The translations under genes were made by a program, and so were the position numbers. Shown in pieces: positions 36,001-46,589 of a stretch of DNA of 64,000 bases. The stretch is taken from NCBI GenBank assembly GCA_017654935.2, contig CM065699.1, positions 45,501,116-45,565,115 on the forward strand, in the 5' to 3' direction. This stretch comes from Phymorhynchus buccinoides. Taxonomy: Eukaryota; Mollusca; Gastropoda; Neogastropoda; Raphitomidae. The notes beneath the pieces were generated by a model, which searched no databases, was not told where the DNA came from, and saw only the letters and a list, made by a program, of their open reading frames with translations. Position 1 is the stretch's first letter. The number at the start of each line of letters is the position of its first letter.

Positions 36001-39000
36001 TCGCGTATCGGCTTTCGCCATGTACGACGGGCTGAACAAACTAACCAGGGTATAAACAAAAATTTATGTTCCCGAATCACTGTCTTAGCCGAAAAGCGAT
36101 CAGAATTGAGAGTTGGTTTGCAGTTCATTTTTTTTTTATAAGCGAGCTCTATTTTCTTATAAGCGAATTGCCATTGAAAACATTTTCTTAAAGACCCACC
36201 AGATCACGTGTCAAAATCACGGGTTCCACATGTTTTCCCTCTTATAGCTGGTACGAAATCTTGTTTTGACCAGGTTTGACTCCCATACAAATGCCTCCAA
36301 ATTGAAAACGAAACATTTAAAGAGCAGCCTCAATTTGAAGTTGGGGGAATTTGTATGTGGGTCACAGCTACCCAGAAAAAAGAGACTTAATCGTGTTGGG
36401 TCAGTGTGTCTTTAAAAGTGAGTTGGACCTGAACTGAAAGGATGTTCCGAGAAAATTGAAGTCATTCCAAAAAGGGAAAGTTTACCTCATACCAGTTGCG
36501 TCACAGACAGTCTAAACAGTACAGGCACTTGATTGCAAGACTAATTGAGTTGTTTTTGTTCCTTTATTCCATACTTTCCTTCAGTATTCTGTGCAAAATA
36601 AATGTTGAGCAGAAGAAAAGAAAAAATATGAGTGCCTGTACTTTTGTGTTGGTGGTAGAGAGACTGTCCAGCCTTTTATTTTCAGCAGCAATGGCAGAGA
36701 GGAAAAGGCAATCCATTTCTTTAAGAAGATAAATACAAATAACTGAATATGTGGATGAAAATCCACATAAACAAAAGCAAACGATTGATTAAAAAGCTGC
36801 ATGGGTGGACAGTCAATGGTAATAGTTCAGTACAAGATAGGTGAATGGGTACGTATTTCATAACAGTAAAAAGGGAAAAAAAAGCTTGTTAGTTTGAGTG
36901 GTTGTAGGCACCTTTAAATCTTCTTCTTAGTAGATGATTTTGATTTTATGATGTAAGAAATGCATCAAATTAGGAAAAAGGATTTTCTCTTCGTTTTGTT
37001 TTTCTGTCCTTTTCTTTTCCTTTTCTCTTTTCCCTTTTCCCCATTCAATTTGGTTATCAGGAAAAAAACTTCAAAATGTTTTCTTATGTCCGAGTTTCGG
37101 ATATAAGAAAACTTGGATATGGTAATAAGCAAAAATATGATCTCCCTTCGATTTTCTTATAACCGAGTTTTGCTGTATTTTGATTATATGATGTAAAACA
37201 TGAGTAATAGGTTGCAAATTTCTTTATTGTCCATTGGCATTGTACAAACGCAAATACAAAATTGTCTTCCACTGTGTAAAATGAGTTATACATCCAAATT
37301 AGAATATTGATTAAAAACAAGAAACAGAAATTTACATTTAAACAAATATGTTACTCTCACACCACACCCACTCATTCATCTGCTCTCCGCTATCTTGCTC
37401 GCTCATCATGCAACTCACACCACGTCTGCCTTCATTTTTGTTTTTAATTTTCTGTTCTGTTCTTTCTTTTTTTCCTCCTTTGCTTTGCATTTTTTCCTTT
37501 TATTCATGCACCAAATTAGGTAAAAGCATTTTCTCTTTGTTTTATGTTTCTGTTTGTCTTTTATTTTATTTTTTTCTCTTTTTCTCTTTTATTTTTTCCC
37601 TTTTTCTCCATTCAAATCGGTTATAAGAAAATAAATTCAAAAAGTTTTCTTATATCCGATTATTAGATATAAGAAAACCTGGATATAAGAAAACAAAAAA
37701 TTATCTCCCTTCGATTTCCTTATAACCGGGTTCCACTGTAGCATGGTCTGGATGAGTAACTACACACTTCATTTTATCAAAAGGTAAAAATTCACTGCAG
37801 CTGCAGTTTGAAGTAGTGGGTTTTCAGAGCTGATTTGAACGTTACATAGTTTTATTCTGCACAGTTGCTGATTTGACAAATCACTTTACTCATCAAGTTA
37901 CCTGGGACGGTATTCATGTCGAGATAGCATGAGACTTAGCATGATGCTAACTTAGAAGCTCTTCCAAAAGTCCTATTAAAATCCTATAGGACATTGGAAG
38001 AGCTTCTAAGTTAGCATCATGCTAAGTCTCATGCTATCTCAACGTGAATACCGTCCCAGGATTTTATAACTACAACAACAAATCTAAGCAATAAAGAAAG
38101 ATGCTCACCATGAGTTTGGAGCTTTCTGACAACAAATACATCATGCCTTCTACACCATGCTGAACTGTCTCTGCATTTACACCCAGCTTTTCTGGAACAA
38201 GGCACAACACTCAATGTATAATTACAGTGCACACATGCATGTACAGTACTCATAGGCAGTTTCCATGCTAGTCCTAGGAACAAATTGGAATTTTTCTTTT
38301 CTACATGACTCCATTTCTTGAACAATCTTTAGCACAACGTACAATCTCTAGCACTGAACATTGGCTAAAACAGCAAATGGAGAAATAAACTTGAATAAAT
38401 GAAAAATAAATGACAAACATTATGTTAAAATAAACATAACACTGACAACTTACAATTACAGAAGAAAATTATGGACAACAATACCAGGACACACATGCAT
38501 ATATATATGAAAACAATTTATAACGAGTTATTGTCAAAATTGTGTATGTACAATATCATATCAAAGAATTATCCTTAACTCATCTGTATCTTTAGAAATG
38601 TCCCACATGAGTCTTGTGACCAGGAGGATGCAAAACTAAAACTCGTCTTCAAAGAATTATGCAATAAAATCAGGTAAATTGGCAGTACAGTGGAGAACTA
38701 ATAACTCAAAAACACTGGATAACTCACAATAATTTTTGGGTCCCAGTATAATAATCTCTATGTTGAAAAGTCTTTTAACGGAAAATATTGGCTATCTAAA
38801 AATAAAATGTCAGTCCCTTCAATTTAGAGTTAAGTGATTTTTACTGTATTTTAAATTAAAGAGTTGTCCAAATAAACTAGTTTGGCAATGATCTGTTTTT
38901 CATCAATGTATTTGTCAAACAATATTAAGAATATAATTCTACAATAACTGAACTAAAAAACATCAAAACACTACACTCACACAAGCACATGAAGGTGAAA

Positions 39001-41125
39001 TAAACACTACACACGGCGAATAAAACCAAATTTTCGTCTTTAAAAAGACTTTGACGAGGTGACAACACACTAAACTTAACAATGACGGCAGTGAATGGAT
39101 CATTTTGCAGAAGCACACTAACATTATATTAACATGCCAAATGCAGAGATTAAAATGATATTTTTGATGACATTGGAACTACAATGGAAGAAAATCATTT
39201 CAAAAGTTTAACCGCATAAACCTTGGCCTGGAAGAAAGAAAAAAAGTCTCGATATTGTTAACGATAGGACTGCATGAACAGCTTCAGGGCTTGTTTTGTC
39301 CCTACTCTACTAGTAGTAGTTGCAGTGATAAGGGCTTGATATGGCCTCGCGGCCCTAGTATGCCCTATCATTCTTCTTGTATAGATCTTGATTTAAAAAA
39401 ATAATAATTTTGCTTACTTTTTTTTTTACTACTAAGTACTACTACTACTAGTACTACTAAAGGTTTCATATTTTAAAATTAATATTTGTTTTCTTAGACA
39501 TTCATACATACGGGCTGCTCCTTGATACACCTTTGGGTTGGAACCTTTCCTGATAAACTCCATACTTATTCGGCAAAACTCTTGTACAACTGGAACACAA
39601 GGACACAATTGAAAAGGAAATTTTCATTCTAAAATTACGTTTAATAAACATACTTACCATGACTCACTCGTGCATGTACCAAATCGCTTCGGATATTGCA
39701 TGAGTGAGTCATGGTATAGTATGTGCAATGAAATGTATTATTTAGAGCAAAACAAAACAAAACAGAGATTAAAACAATAACTAAATATTGAACAACATTT
39801 ACTTAAATATCAGTTTACAGAATTGGCAAGGCAAGGCAAGGCAAATTGTTTATTTCATACCCACTTGGGGCACAGCAATATAAAACAAAGCACACACATA
39901 TTTAAACACTCAAAAATCAATACAGAGTGATGTTTATACTAATTACTATCAGAAACGACAAACAATATCAACATGTAGAATGTAACTTCATGAACAAATA
40001 TACTTGTACCATAATAAAAACAAAACAAAACAAACATGTGACATTTTATCCATATAAATCATCGAAAAGAACTGTTTATAGCTGTAACGAAGTGCTTAAG
40101 CTTGATCAAAAGTTTCTTATTTCTTGAGACAAACAAAGCATTAAATTTATACGCATTTGGTCATACAAAAAAGTACCGCGGAAGATATCTATTTCTTTCA
40201 ATGTTGAAAAAGGGACAGACCAACAAATAATGGAACTCATCAGCCACATCATGTACATTACACTGTTCACAGATTCTGTCATTTCTGGGGATATTATCGT
40301 AGCGCAGTTAATTTACTGGCAAGTTATTATTAGTTGTTCTAAATTTTAGAATGGTAAACACATAATTCTGTGGAAGTACTAAGTAGTAGGGATCAGCACC
40401 AAATGATGATTTAAACATTCTATAGTTCATATATAATTCATCATTATCAACATGCATGTACCAGGTTTGTAAGAAGCTATCTTTAAGACATCTTTTCACT
40501 TTCTCTTTGAACCATAATGGGTGTACTGCTGTACATCAAGATAATTTTGATTCAACCAAAAGCTACTTAAACCAATTTTGGGTAAAGGTCAAGATGTGCC
40601 ACCCCCCCTACCTATCTCGGTTAATTGTATTTTTCCGTTATTGCCTTTCTTACCATACATAAAGCTGTATTTTAGGAACATTTTTAGCTAATAACCTTTT
40701 TGGAATACTAACCCTAACCCTAACCCTAGCCCTAACCCTAACCCTAACCCCCCCCCCACCGTATAAGACGGAAAAACGCAACGAACCACAACTGTGACAA
40801 ATCGCGGTGTACTGCAGTACATAGTGGGGGGTAGGGTTAGGTTTAGGGGTAGGGTTAGGGTTAGTATTCCAAAAAGGTAATTAGCTAAAAATGTTCCTAA
40901 AATACAGCTTTATGTATGGTAAGAAAGGCAAAAACAGAAAAATACAATTAACCGAGAAATGCATGGGGGGTGGCACATCTTTACCTTTACCCAATTTTGT
41001 TTAATAACGTATGAATGTATTTGATATATTTATTTTCGTGTACATTTAATTCATACATTCTCAAAACGGTTTTATACACAATATATGATAGCTTTTCACT
41101 AGCACTCTGATGGTTTGTCACGAGG

Positions 41126-41176
<51 letters not shown>

Positions 41177-42219
41177 GTGTGTATATGTATGTGTGTGTTT
41201 GTGTATGTGTGCATGTATACATGTGTGTGTGTGTCTGTCTGCCTGTGTGTTTGTCTCTCTATATGTCTGCATAATTTTGTTTTTTAATCATGTTACTTAG
41301 TGTTAGGCAACTGCTCCTGACGAAACTGGTTGTTCCACTTATTTTCATGAATTTCCTTTCAGTGAGATCTCTCTCTCTTTCTCTCTAACACACACACACT
41401 CTCTCTCTCTCTTCCTTCCTTCCCACTCCCAGTGACAGTGTAGTACTAGTAGAGGGACCAGTCACTTTCTTCTTTATTATTTCTTTTCCCTATAGCAACC
41501 GCAGTCACTGCTGACTATTATGTCGCTGTATTTGGGAGGATCTACGGGAATGCGCAAGACAACTATCAAGAAGAAGGAAGTGGACAGGAGAAAAAGAAGA
41601 AATATAGAAAGCTTGGCCCAGCCAGCCAGGTCCCGCTAATCGGTCCCTAACATGACGCCGCGCCAAGCGAGAGAATGACCCAGCCAGCCAGGTCCCGCTA
41701 ATCGGGCCCCAACGTGATGCCGCATCATTGGGAAGAATAAAATAAAGGAAAATGAACTAAAAATAAATTAAAATGAACTAAAGAAAAAGAGAGAAGGGAG
41801 TGTAGTTACTGTGATTTGGAGACCCAGGACACAAAAGTGCCCAAGGTCCTCGCCTCAACAGCCTGTTCGGGGAGGTTGTTCCATGACTTGATGGTACGTG
41901 GCAGGAAACTCTCTCTCTCTCTCATCATCTCTTTCTCTCACCCCACCACATCCCAAGCACACACAGGGGAGGGGGGGGGGGGGAGGACTACAGTCACAAG
42001 ATCTGAAACAAATTAGTACAGTCACAAGACAAAAACAGCAAACTGAGCAAAGTGGGCGTGACTGTGTGCGTCAGTGTGAGACTTCACAGAAGATCAAACG
42101 TAAAACATCAGAATGATACACACTTTTTTGTGTGCAGAAAAAAACCCCTTACCATCAATATTAACTTGACTCAAAAACGACAAGTGTTCCTTGTGTGAAT
42201 CTTCTAACACCAGCAGCAT
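32847..42219 (-). CDS. COMMD2: COMMD2, complete five-exon gene
   Basis: Exons on the minus strand: 42219-42153, 39589-39512, 38191-38109, 33817-33644 and 33047-32847. Total 603 nt, 200 codons plus stop; human COMMD2 has 199 residues. All junctions are GT/AG and phases match. The protein begins MLLVLEDSHKEHLSFLSQVN and ends KSPYCRRIARNIK; QHGVEGMMYLLSESSKLM, LNEIDFQDSILSLGFCEEL and YHNLQWRFDVQLASRSLR are diagnostic. The N-terminal helical HN domain spans about residues 1-120 and the C-terminal COMM domain about 130-200. From family knowledge, COMMD proteins form the ring of the Commander complex with CCDC22/CCDC93, which recycles membrane cargo from endosomes; the family also affects NF-kB signalling. 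Only exon 5 lies inside the palindrome. The introns, especially intron 3, are packed with repeats. Confidence 0.96.
33475..33605 (-). repeat. Interspersed repeat in COMMD2 intron 4
   Basis: TCCGAAGTCGAAGTATGGCT, GCGTAATCAAAAACGGTCAC and GGGATGATCCCTGGAGTCTT match 35135-35290 and, in the other orientation, 2925-3060. Confidence 0.75.
33644..33817 (-). CDS. COMMD2: COMMD2 exon 4
   Basis: 174 nt, 58 codons, phase 0 at both ends. Acceptor ACACACACAG, donor CAG/GTCCGC (a weaker donor). Encodes LNEIDFQDSILSLGFCEELC to WRFDVQ, the start of the COMM domain. Confidence 0.96.
33843..34239. mobile_element. CAGTGGAACCTCCCTTATAAG inverted-repeat element
   Basis: Bounded by TA/CAGTGGAACCTCCCTTATAA and CTTATAAGGGAGGTTCCACTG/TA, with the TA target duplicated. 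A related, shorter copy is at 45431-45606. The middle carries an extra block with repeated GGGCATTCACTCTTGCAAAA words (34033 and 34145). A pogo-type Tc1/mariner MITE is inferred from TA and the CAGTGGAA end. It lies in COMMD2 intron 3, 26 bp from exon 4's acceptor side. Confidence 0.85.
34325..34600 (+). repeat. Dispersed repeat (SINE-like), first copy
   Basis: TGCGCCTAACCAAGAAATAG, CGACTTCGGCTGGAGGAAAT, GGCAGAAAGATAGTA and ACTTCCAGAAGATGGGGGAA are colinear with 54760-55015. The end CCCCGGTATTCCCACGGGGG also occurs at 16115 and 30410. Non-coding. Confidence 0.75.
34815..35085. mobile_element. TTTAAAGAC-ended repeat, copy 1
   Basis: Begins CTTTAAAGACCTACCAGATC and ends GTGTGTCTTTACGG, giving short inverted ends. 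Colinear with 36185-36420 (CTTAAAGACCCACCAGATCA to GTGTGTCTTTAAAAG). A small inverted-repeat element in COMMD2 intron 3. Confidence 0.65.
35135..35300 (-). repeat. Interspersed repeat in COMMD2 intron 3
   Basis: Same family as 33475-33605: TCCTCCGAAGTCGGGGTGTG, GGGGTAATCAAAAATGGTCA and CCTGGAGTCTTTAAGCCAGG. Confidence 0.75.
35377..36175. mobile_element. TATAAGAAA-type inverted-repeat elements, two clustered copies
   Basis: One begins TACAGTCAAACCCATTTATAAG at 35377 and has reverse-oriented CTTATAAGCGGTTTG near 35597-35630. A second begins TACAGCCAAATCCGCTTATA at 35757 and ends with CTTATAAGCGAATTG near 36172. Repeated CTTATAAGAAAAC words fill both. Related pieces lie at 37070-37175 and 37608-37740. 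Confidence 0.7.
36185..36420. mobile_element. TTTAAAGAC-ended repeat, copy 2
   Basis: About 90% like 34815-35085, with the same internal GTTTTCCCTCTTATAGCTGG and GAGCAGCCTCAATTTGAAGT. Confidence 0.65.
36421..37900. other. COMMD2 intron 3, repeat remnants
   Basis: No coding sequence. TATAAGAAA-family remnants occur at 37070-37175 (ending CCGAGTTTTGCTGTA) and 37608-37740 (ending CTTATAACCGGGTTCCACTGTA). T-rich tracts lie between. Confidence 0.6.
37901..38060. mobile_element. 160-bp near-perfect hairpin element next to COMMD2 exon 3
   Basis: CCTGGGACGGTATTCATGTC at the left edge and GACGTGAAT-like ACGTGAATACCGTCCCAGG at the right. The arms are about 67 bp with very few mismatches, around a loop AAGTCCTATTAAAATCC. 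It lies 49 bp downstream (in the sense of transcription) of the exon 3 donor. Non-coding foldback MITE. Confidence 0.88.
38109..38191 (-). CDS. COMMD2: COMMD2 exon 3
   Basis: 83 nt (2 + 27 codons): KLGVNAETVQHGVEGMMYLL to SKLM. Acceptor CCTTGTTCCAG, donor ATG/GTGAGC. Confidence 0.95.
38192..39511. other. COMMD2 intron 2
   Basis: AT-rich, no coding sequence. A CTACTAGTAGTAGT / ACTACTACTACTAGTAGTAC pair around 39306-39460 can fold back. Confidence 0.6.
39512..39589 (-). CDS. COMMD2: COMMD2 exon 2
   Basis: 78 nt, VQEFCRISMEFIRKGSNPKV then YQGAA. Acceptor TTGTGTTCCAG, donor GCCC/GTATGT. The split codons give Val at the 5' junction and Gln at the 3' junction. Confidence 0.95.
39649..39723. repeat. 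75-bp hairpin in COMMD2 intron 1
   Basis: CATACTTACCATGACTCACT is mirrored by TGAGTGAGTCATGGTATAGTATG around a short loop. A small foldback of unknown class, 60 bp from exon 2. Confidence 0.8.
40580..40992. mobile_element. Foldback element enclosing telomere-like repeats, copy 1
   Basis: Ends GGGTAAAGGTCAAGATGTGC and GTGGCACATCTTTACCTTTACCC. Inner arms include TTGCCTTTCTTACCATACAT and its reverse complement, then a (CCCTAA)n block at 40711-40748 and a (TTAGGG)n block at 40831-40864 facing outward from a unique centre (CGGAAAAACGCAACGAACCA). Colinear with 53427-53824 and partly with 50850-50990. Confidence 0.85.
41126..41172. repeat. GT microsatellite in COMMD2 intron 1
   Basis: About 23 uninterrupted GT units followed by a broken tail to 41245. 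Confidence 0.92.
42153..42219 (-). CDS. COMMD2: COMMD2 exon 1 (coding part)
   Basis: ATGCTGCTGGTGTTAGAAGA start, 67 nt (22 codons + 1), donor GATG/GTAAGG. MLLVLEDSHKEHL matches the vertebrate start MLL.L.E.HKEHL, which fixes the initiation codon. Confidence 0.95.
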
Positions 42220-42770
42220 GTTGATGCTATGCTGATGATCACAAAACAGTGAAGAATCAAAATCGGAAGTTAAAAGCCTGACCAAATGAAGATTGCGCCA
42301 TTTAAGAATATAATGCTTCCTCCGCCAAAGAAGCTATGTTTTCGTCGTTTTTTATGGGGCTCAGACGTGCTAAAATACCAGTTAACAACTTAAAGACCTT
42401 CTCTAGCAGAGCACCAAATTCGGCTGAACGACCTCTTATCATACACCCGACCCCTGCCCTAACCATAATTTTATAAAAATCGACACAGCTTCTTAATAAA
42501 ACGGTAAAAACTGACTTTGATGCAGTTTGACACACCTGGATTGACCCCGATTGACCCCTCACATCGGAAGCAATTAAAAGACGTCCATGTTTGTTGGCAG
42601 TCCCAAACCATAATATCAAGCACTGCCATTGTTTGGCAGTCAGTGCAGCAGTGTATCCCTTTGTCGCATTTGTTTTCTTTTGGAGATGCAGACAACGGAA
42701 TGTTTATTTTTATTTTGACAAAGCAATCAGCCACAGGCTATGAGAGCATGAGGATAAGATCTGCAAGTAA
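42220..42770 (+). promoter_or_regulatory. Region upstream of COMMD2, possible divergent first exon
   Basis: Should hold the COMMD2 promoter and 5' untranslated region, but no TATA box or initiator can be picked out reliably. On the plus strand a stretch with fewer repeats ends in a strong donor, CTGCAA/GTAAGT at 42768-42773, as a divergent transcript's first exon might. No protein similarity is recognised in the frame before it. Confidence 0.3.
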
Positions 42771-42774
42771 GTAA

Positions 42775-43536
42775 ACTGTTTCGATGACGATGTGCGAAAT
42801 TTAGATCTAGTCATGATAATTCTACCAAAGTAGTGTTTGCAAACGTCGAAACAATTTTCTTCTCTGGTCTAGTATCAGTAGTATGTCTGATTGAAATAGA
42901 TCAAATTGACTACAAATAGTTATGTAATGAGTAACAACAGCTTAGCGCATTTCACTGCAGTGTGAGCACTCTTGATGTGTTAAAAAAAAGAGGATAGATT
43001 CCGTTCGAATATCAGTGCGTTTTTTTAATGGCTAAACTTTGTGTCTGATCAGTGAAGACCGTGAACAGTTTAGAGCTGCTACAGACGGTCTACGCAGTAT
43101 AATATAGAGCATTTCAGTCTAGACTTGTTATATAGGAAGGTTTAACCCAATTATATCTAGAAAAGTGTCGTTCTAACACTGTAACAGTGCCTTAGTTATC
43201 TAGACTAGTCTAGATCTAATGCATGCGCAAGACTGGAAGGAATACTGAACACTAACAGTAACAGCAGCCACTTCAGTTTGTTGTGTTGCCAGCGCGTTTG
43301 TGCGCGCGCGCGGGTGTGAGTGGGTAGGAGTGTGTCTAAGCGTGTGTGTGTGTGCGTGCGTGTGTGCATTTGTTCTTCTCCTGCTAAGGTAACCGCAGTA
43401 TCCACTGTATGCAGTTTGATCTTGCTGATAGTGTTTGTAGTGTTACTGTATCCATCACTAGATTGGCTATAAATTACTGGATCTAGGCTTCTGAAGAAAT
43501 TGTGTGTATGTGTGTGTCAACATGACTCTCTCTCTC

Positions 43537-43590
<54 letters not shown>

Positions 43591-44800
43591 GTGTGTGTGT
43601 GTGTGCGTGTGTGTGCGTGCGTGTGCGTGCATGTGTGTGTGTGTTTTTTTCACATAAATTAATTCAGTTTCAATTTCATTTAGTTTTAAAATTCCCTTTA
43701 ATTTTTTGTAACTACTAATTTCGAAAATTGTGCTTTCCTGAACTGAGTCTCGCCACCACCACCACCACCACACGTGCGGATACCGGTAAGGTATTTCATA
43801 CAAATAGCTACCACCACCACCACCCTTCCCCCAGCTTCTGGTAAAAGTTCTGTGCTTATAACCTTTTCCCTTGGCTTTCTGTCATCTAGATATTTCTGCC
43901 TTAGTGTTCTAAAAACTCTTATAAAGATTTCCTCAAGCCAAAGAGGGACAGACTGGGCCTATTTTGTAGTTATGCGCAGAATGGCAGCATGAGGCATCTG
44001 CGCTCAGAAACTGAGTGATAGATGAATAATTGTTATTTTGTTGCATTTATCGTGGGGGACATCCCGCAATCGCTACGTATCGGTAACATTGCCAAGAAAA
44101 TGAAGATAAACCAGCCCGGCTTTCACTGCGTATCGATAACTCTACTGGGTTAATTCACTACGGCAACTAAGGGTTAGGGTCAGGGTTAAACGTAGGTAAG
44201 GGATAGGAATAGGTTACGAAAAGGGTACGGGTTAGGATAAGGTTAGGGTTGGTCTGTTGGAATTCAAACTGACAGATTGGCACAGTCATAATCAATTGTT
44301 CTCTGGGAAACTATTTTAATGACAGTGAGATAAGGAACGGGAAGGTTGTGTGTGTTTGAAGAGGGGGGGGGTGGTCACAGTGTGTAGAGAATTCAAGCTA
44401 TAATTATTAATTTTAAAATGTATGCATCCTCGTAATAATACAAGATAGACTTGAATTGTTTTATAACTCAATATTTAGCTCATAGAATCGATGACATCAG
44501 AGCCACTTAACAATAGCTTTCAGAAATATCATTAGTTACTTAGAAGCATGAAACGTGTCTTGGACTTTTACACATAATATTAATTTGAATAATACACATG
44601 CGCGCGCGCGCGTGTGTGTGTGTGTGTGCGTGCGTGCGTGTGTGTGTGTGTGTGTGTAGACTGGATCTAGGTAGACTGTTTGTTTCATATATGGGAGTAA
44701 ACCGTCAAAATAAAATAGCGAATGCTAAAGTGTGTTACTTCCCCTGTATATTGATAAACATGAGCACCCATATATGTACACACAATGTAAATGAAGATGA
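42775..44800. other. Non-coding with microsatellites
   Basis: GT/GC arrays at 43300-43370, 43540-43645 and 44598-44660. A degenerate GGGTTAGG-rich patch at 44168-44260 (GGGTTAGGGTCAGGGTTAAA and similar). CCA repeats at 43752-43775 and 43812-43825. No gene recognised. Confidence 0.6.
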
Positions 44801-44811
44801 ATCAGTCACTC

Positions 44812-45030
44812 TTTCAGGAAGCTGCCCGGCATCATCACACACAAGGCGCTGGAATGGAACCCTCAGGGCAAGCGACCAAAGACAACGTGGAAGTGGTCCT
44901 GTAAGGAAGAAATGAAGTTCAGTTTGTCCTGGGGGAACTCGAGAAAGCTGCCCCAAACCGAATCTGCTGGAGAACTGTTGCTGAGGCCCCATGCTCCACA
45001 ATGAATCCAAGGAAATAAGTCAAGTAAATG
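44812..45030 (+). mobile_element. LINE 3' fragment (C-terminus of the reverse transcriptase protein)
   Basis: In shifting frames it encodes [20 protein letters not shown] and LSWGNS-type words and ends with CTGGAGAACTGTTGCTGAGG, the well-known C-terminal signature of endonuclease-bearing non-LTR elements. Frameshifted and 5'-truncated. Same family as 31960-32060. Confidence 0.78.
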
Positions 45031-45043
45031 AAGCCATATACTC

Positions 45044-45115
45044 ATGCACAAGCACATGCGTGTGCGCGCGCACACCGGCACACACACAGACACACACACA
45101 CACACACACACACAT

Positions 45116-45169
<54 letters not shown>

Positions 45170-45233
45170 GCACGCACACACACACACACACACACGCACG
45201 CACGCGCGCACACGCACACACACACACACACCT
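45044..45233. repeat. CA/CG microsatellite, about 190 bp
   Basis: Long (CA)n with CACG and GCGC interruptions. All frames are open here on both strands because of the repeat. Confidence 0.92.
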
Positions 45234-45430
45234 CTTTATAGTATTATGAATAAAACAAGGTACATGTCAATTATGTCACATTAGCCATGCCCAATAACAT
45301 ACATGTGAACTCCTGACAAATGCAACCTGCTGCTACTGTTTGTACAATATTAAATGGTCTACTTTAGTGACTTTCATATCACTTGATCAATGGAAAACAT
45401 CAGCCATTGCTTTGTTGGAGTGAGTGGTTA

Positions 45431-45606
45431 CAGTGCAGCCTCCCTTATAAGACCTCTCATTATAAGACTCCCTCCCATATAAGACCTACTTCTCTGAGAC
45501 ATTGCCCTTCTTTGTAAGTATTAAAATTACCTCCCTTATAAGACCCCTCCCTTATAAGACCTCATTTTGGTTGATTATTGAAGGTCTTATGAGGGAGGTT
45601 CCACTG
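45431..45606. mobile_element. CAGTG-ended inverted-repeat element, short copy
   Basis: TA/CAGTGCAGCCTCCCTTATAA to TTATGAGGGAGGTTCCACTG/TA. Same family as 33843-34239 but without its central block, hence probably close to the founding form. Confidence 0.85.
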
Positions 45607-46585
45607 TATTAGGAATTTGCAGAATATTTATATTAATCATGTTAAGTAATATGGATTGATTCATTGTATTAATATATTGTATTCTTTAGTTATAAGTATA
45701 TTAATAAATTCTGTCTTTTCAATGCACTTATGCATTGTCAATGATTTGACATTGTCATAATAATGATGTTTAGACATTTGATTAGCATGTATCTCATATA
45801 TCTCATATATATGTGTAAAAATCAAAATAATTTTACACCAAAATATATGACTTATTGTTATTATTAAACTGTTGTAATGTGTGTTATATGACTGAATATA
45901 TAGAAGACGTATATAGAAGACGTATTATAATAAGGCTTTATACTGAAAAATGTCTTCCCTTGTCTTGTGCACTGTAGTGTGTGCGCCACCTACATAAAAT
46001 TATTGCTTTTTTCTGACACGAAGTAAAAGTATGCACTCTGCCCCTGACTTGTCATTGTGTAGCGTGGTCGATTCAGTCTTAAAATGATCGCCCTTTCGTG
46101 TCACGAAGAAGCAATATAAAGCCCCATTAACACTTCGTCAGATGATAACAAGAAAACAACTTGTTCTTGGTAGCACTAGTACAGTTTTAGGCGAAGGGCT
46201 TTTACATTGACATATTGTGTTCCTGTAATAACAGGTGCCTGTCGTAAATGACTTACTGGTTTTCTTATGGCTTACTAAAATTTACTTACATGTTTGGAAT
46301 TAACCAATCTCTGTTCTTTATAATAACAGGTGATGTGGCAGGATAACCAGAAGACTTTCACAGGTGGGGACTATGCATTGTGTTGTTAAGTCAGCGTTTG
46401 CAGCTCATACCCACAAAGGAGCGTTTTCTTTAATGTGTGTCTTAGATCATTGTTATGTTACATTTACTGTGGTTATGTACATTTTATTTATTCAACCAGA
46501 GTATGGCTGTCTTTGAATTTTAAAATGCAGGGCATGAAATATTAATCATGCTTTACTTTAATGGACTTTATTATAATTTTAAAAA
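45607..46585. other. AT-rich; one weak exon candidate
   Basis: Mostly repeat-free AT-rich DNA. At 46331-46364 an acceptor-like TATAATAACAG and donor ACAG/GTGGGG enclose 34 nt that can read VMWQDNQKTFT. Another acceptor-like site at 47836 precedes a frame ending in a stop. No family recognised; very weak. Confidence 0.25.
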
Positions 46586-46589
46586 ATGG

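Larger units (their letters stand above)
39724..42152. other. COMMD2 intron 1
   Basis: Contains the telomere-like foldback (40580-40992), a GT array (41126-41172), CT/CA arrays near 41370-41415, and at 41610-41735 a pair of direct repeats AGCCAGCCAGGTCCCGCTAA also seen near 55292. No coding sequence recognised. Confidence 0.65.

Noticed and set aside
42302..42734. Two overlapping minus-strand frames of about 90-105 codons upstream of COMMD2
   Set aside because: No family resemblance, and they overlap the expected promoter and untranslated region.
44863..45284. Cys/Val and His/Thr-rich frames on both strands
   Set aside because: Translation of the CA/GT array at 45044-45233.
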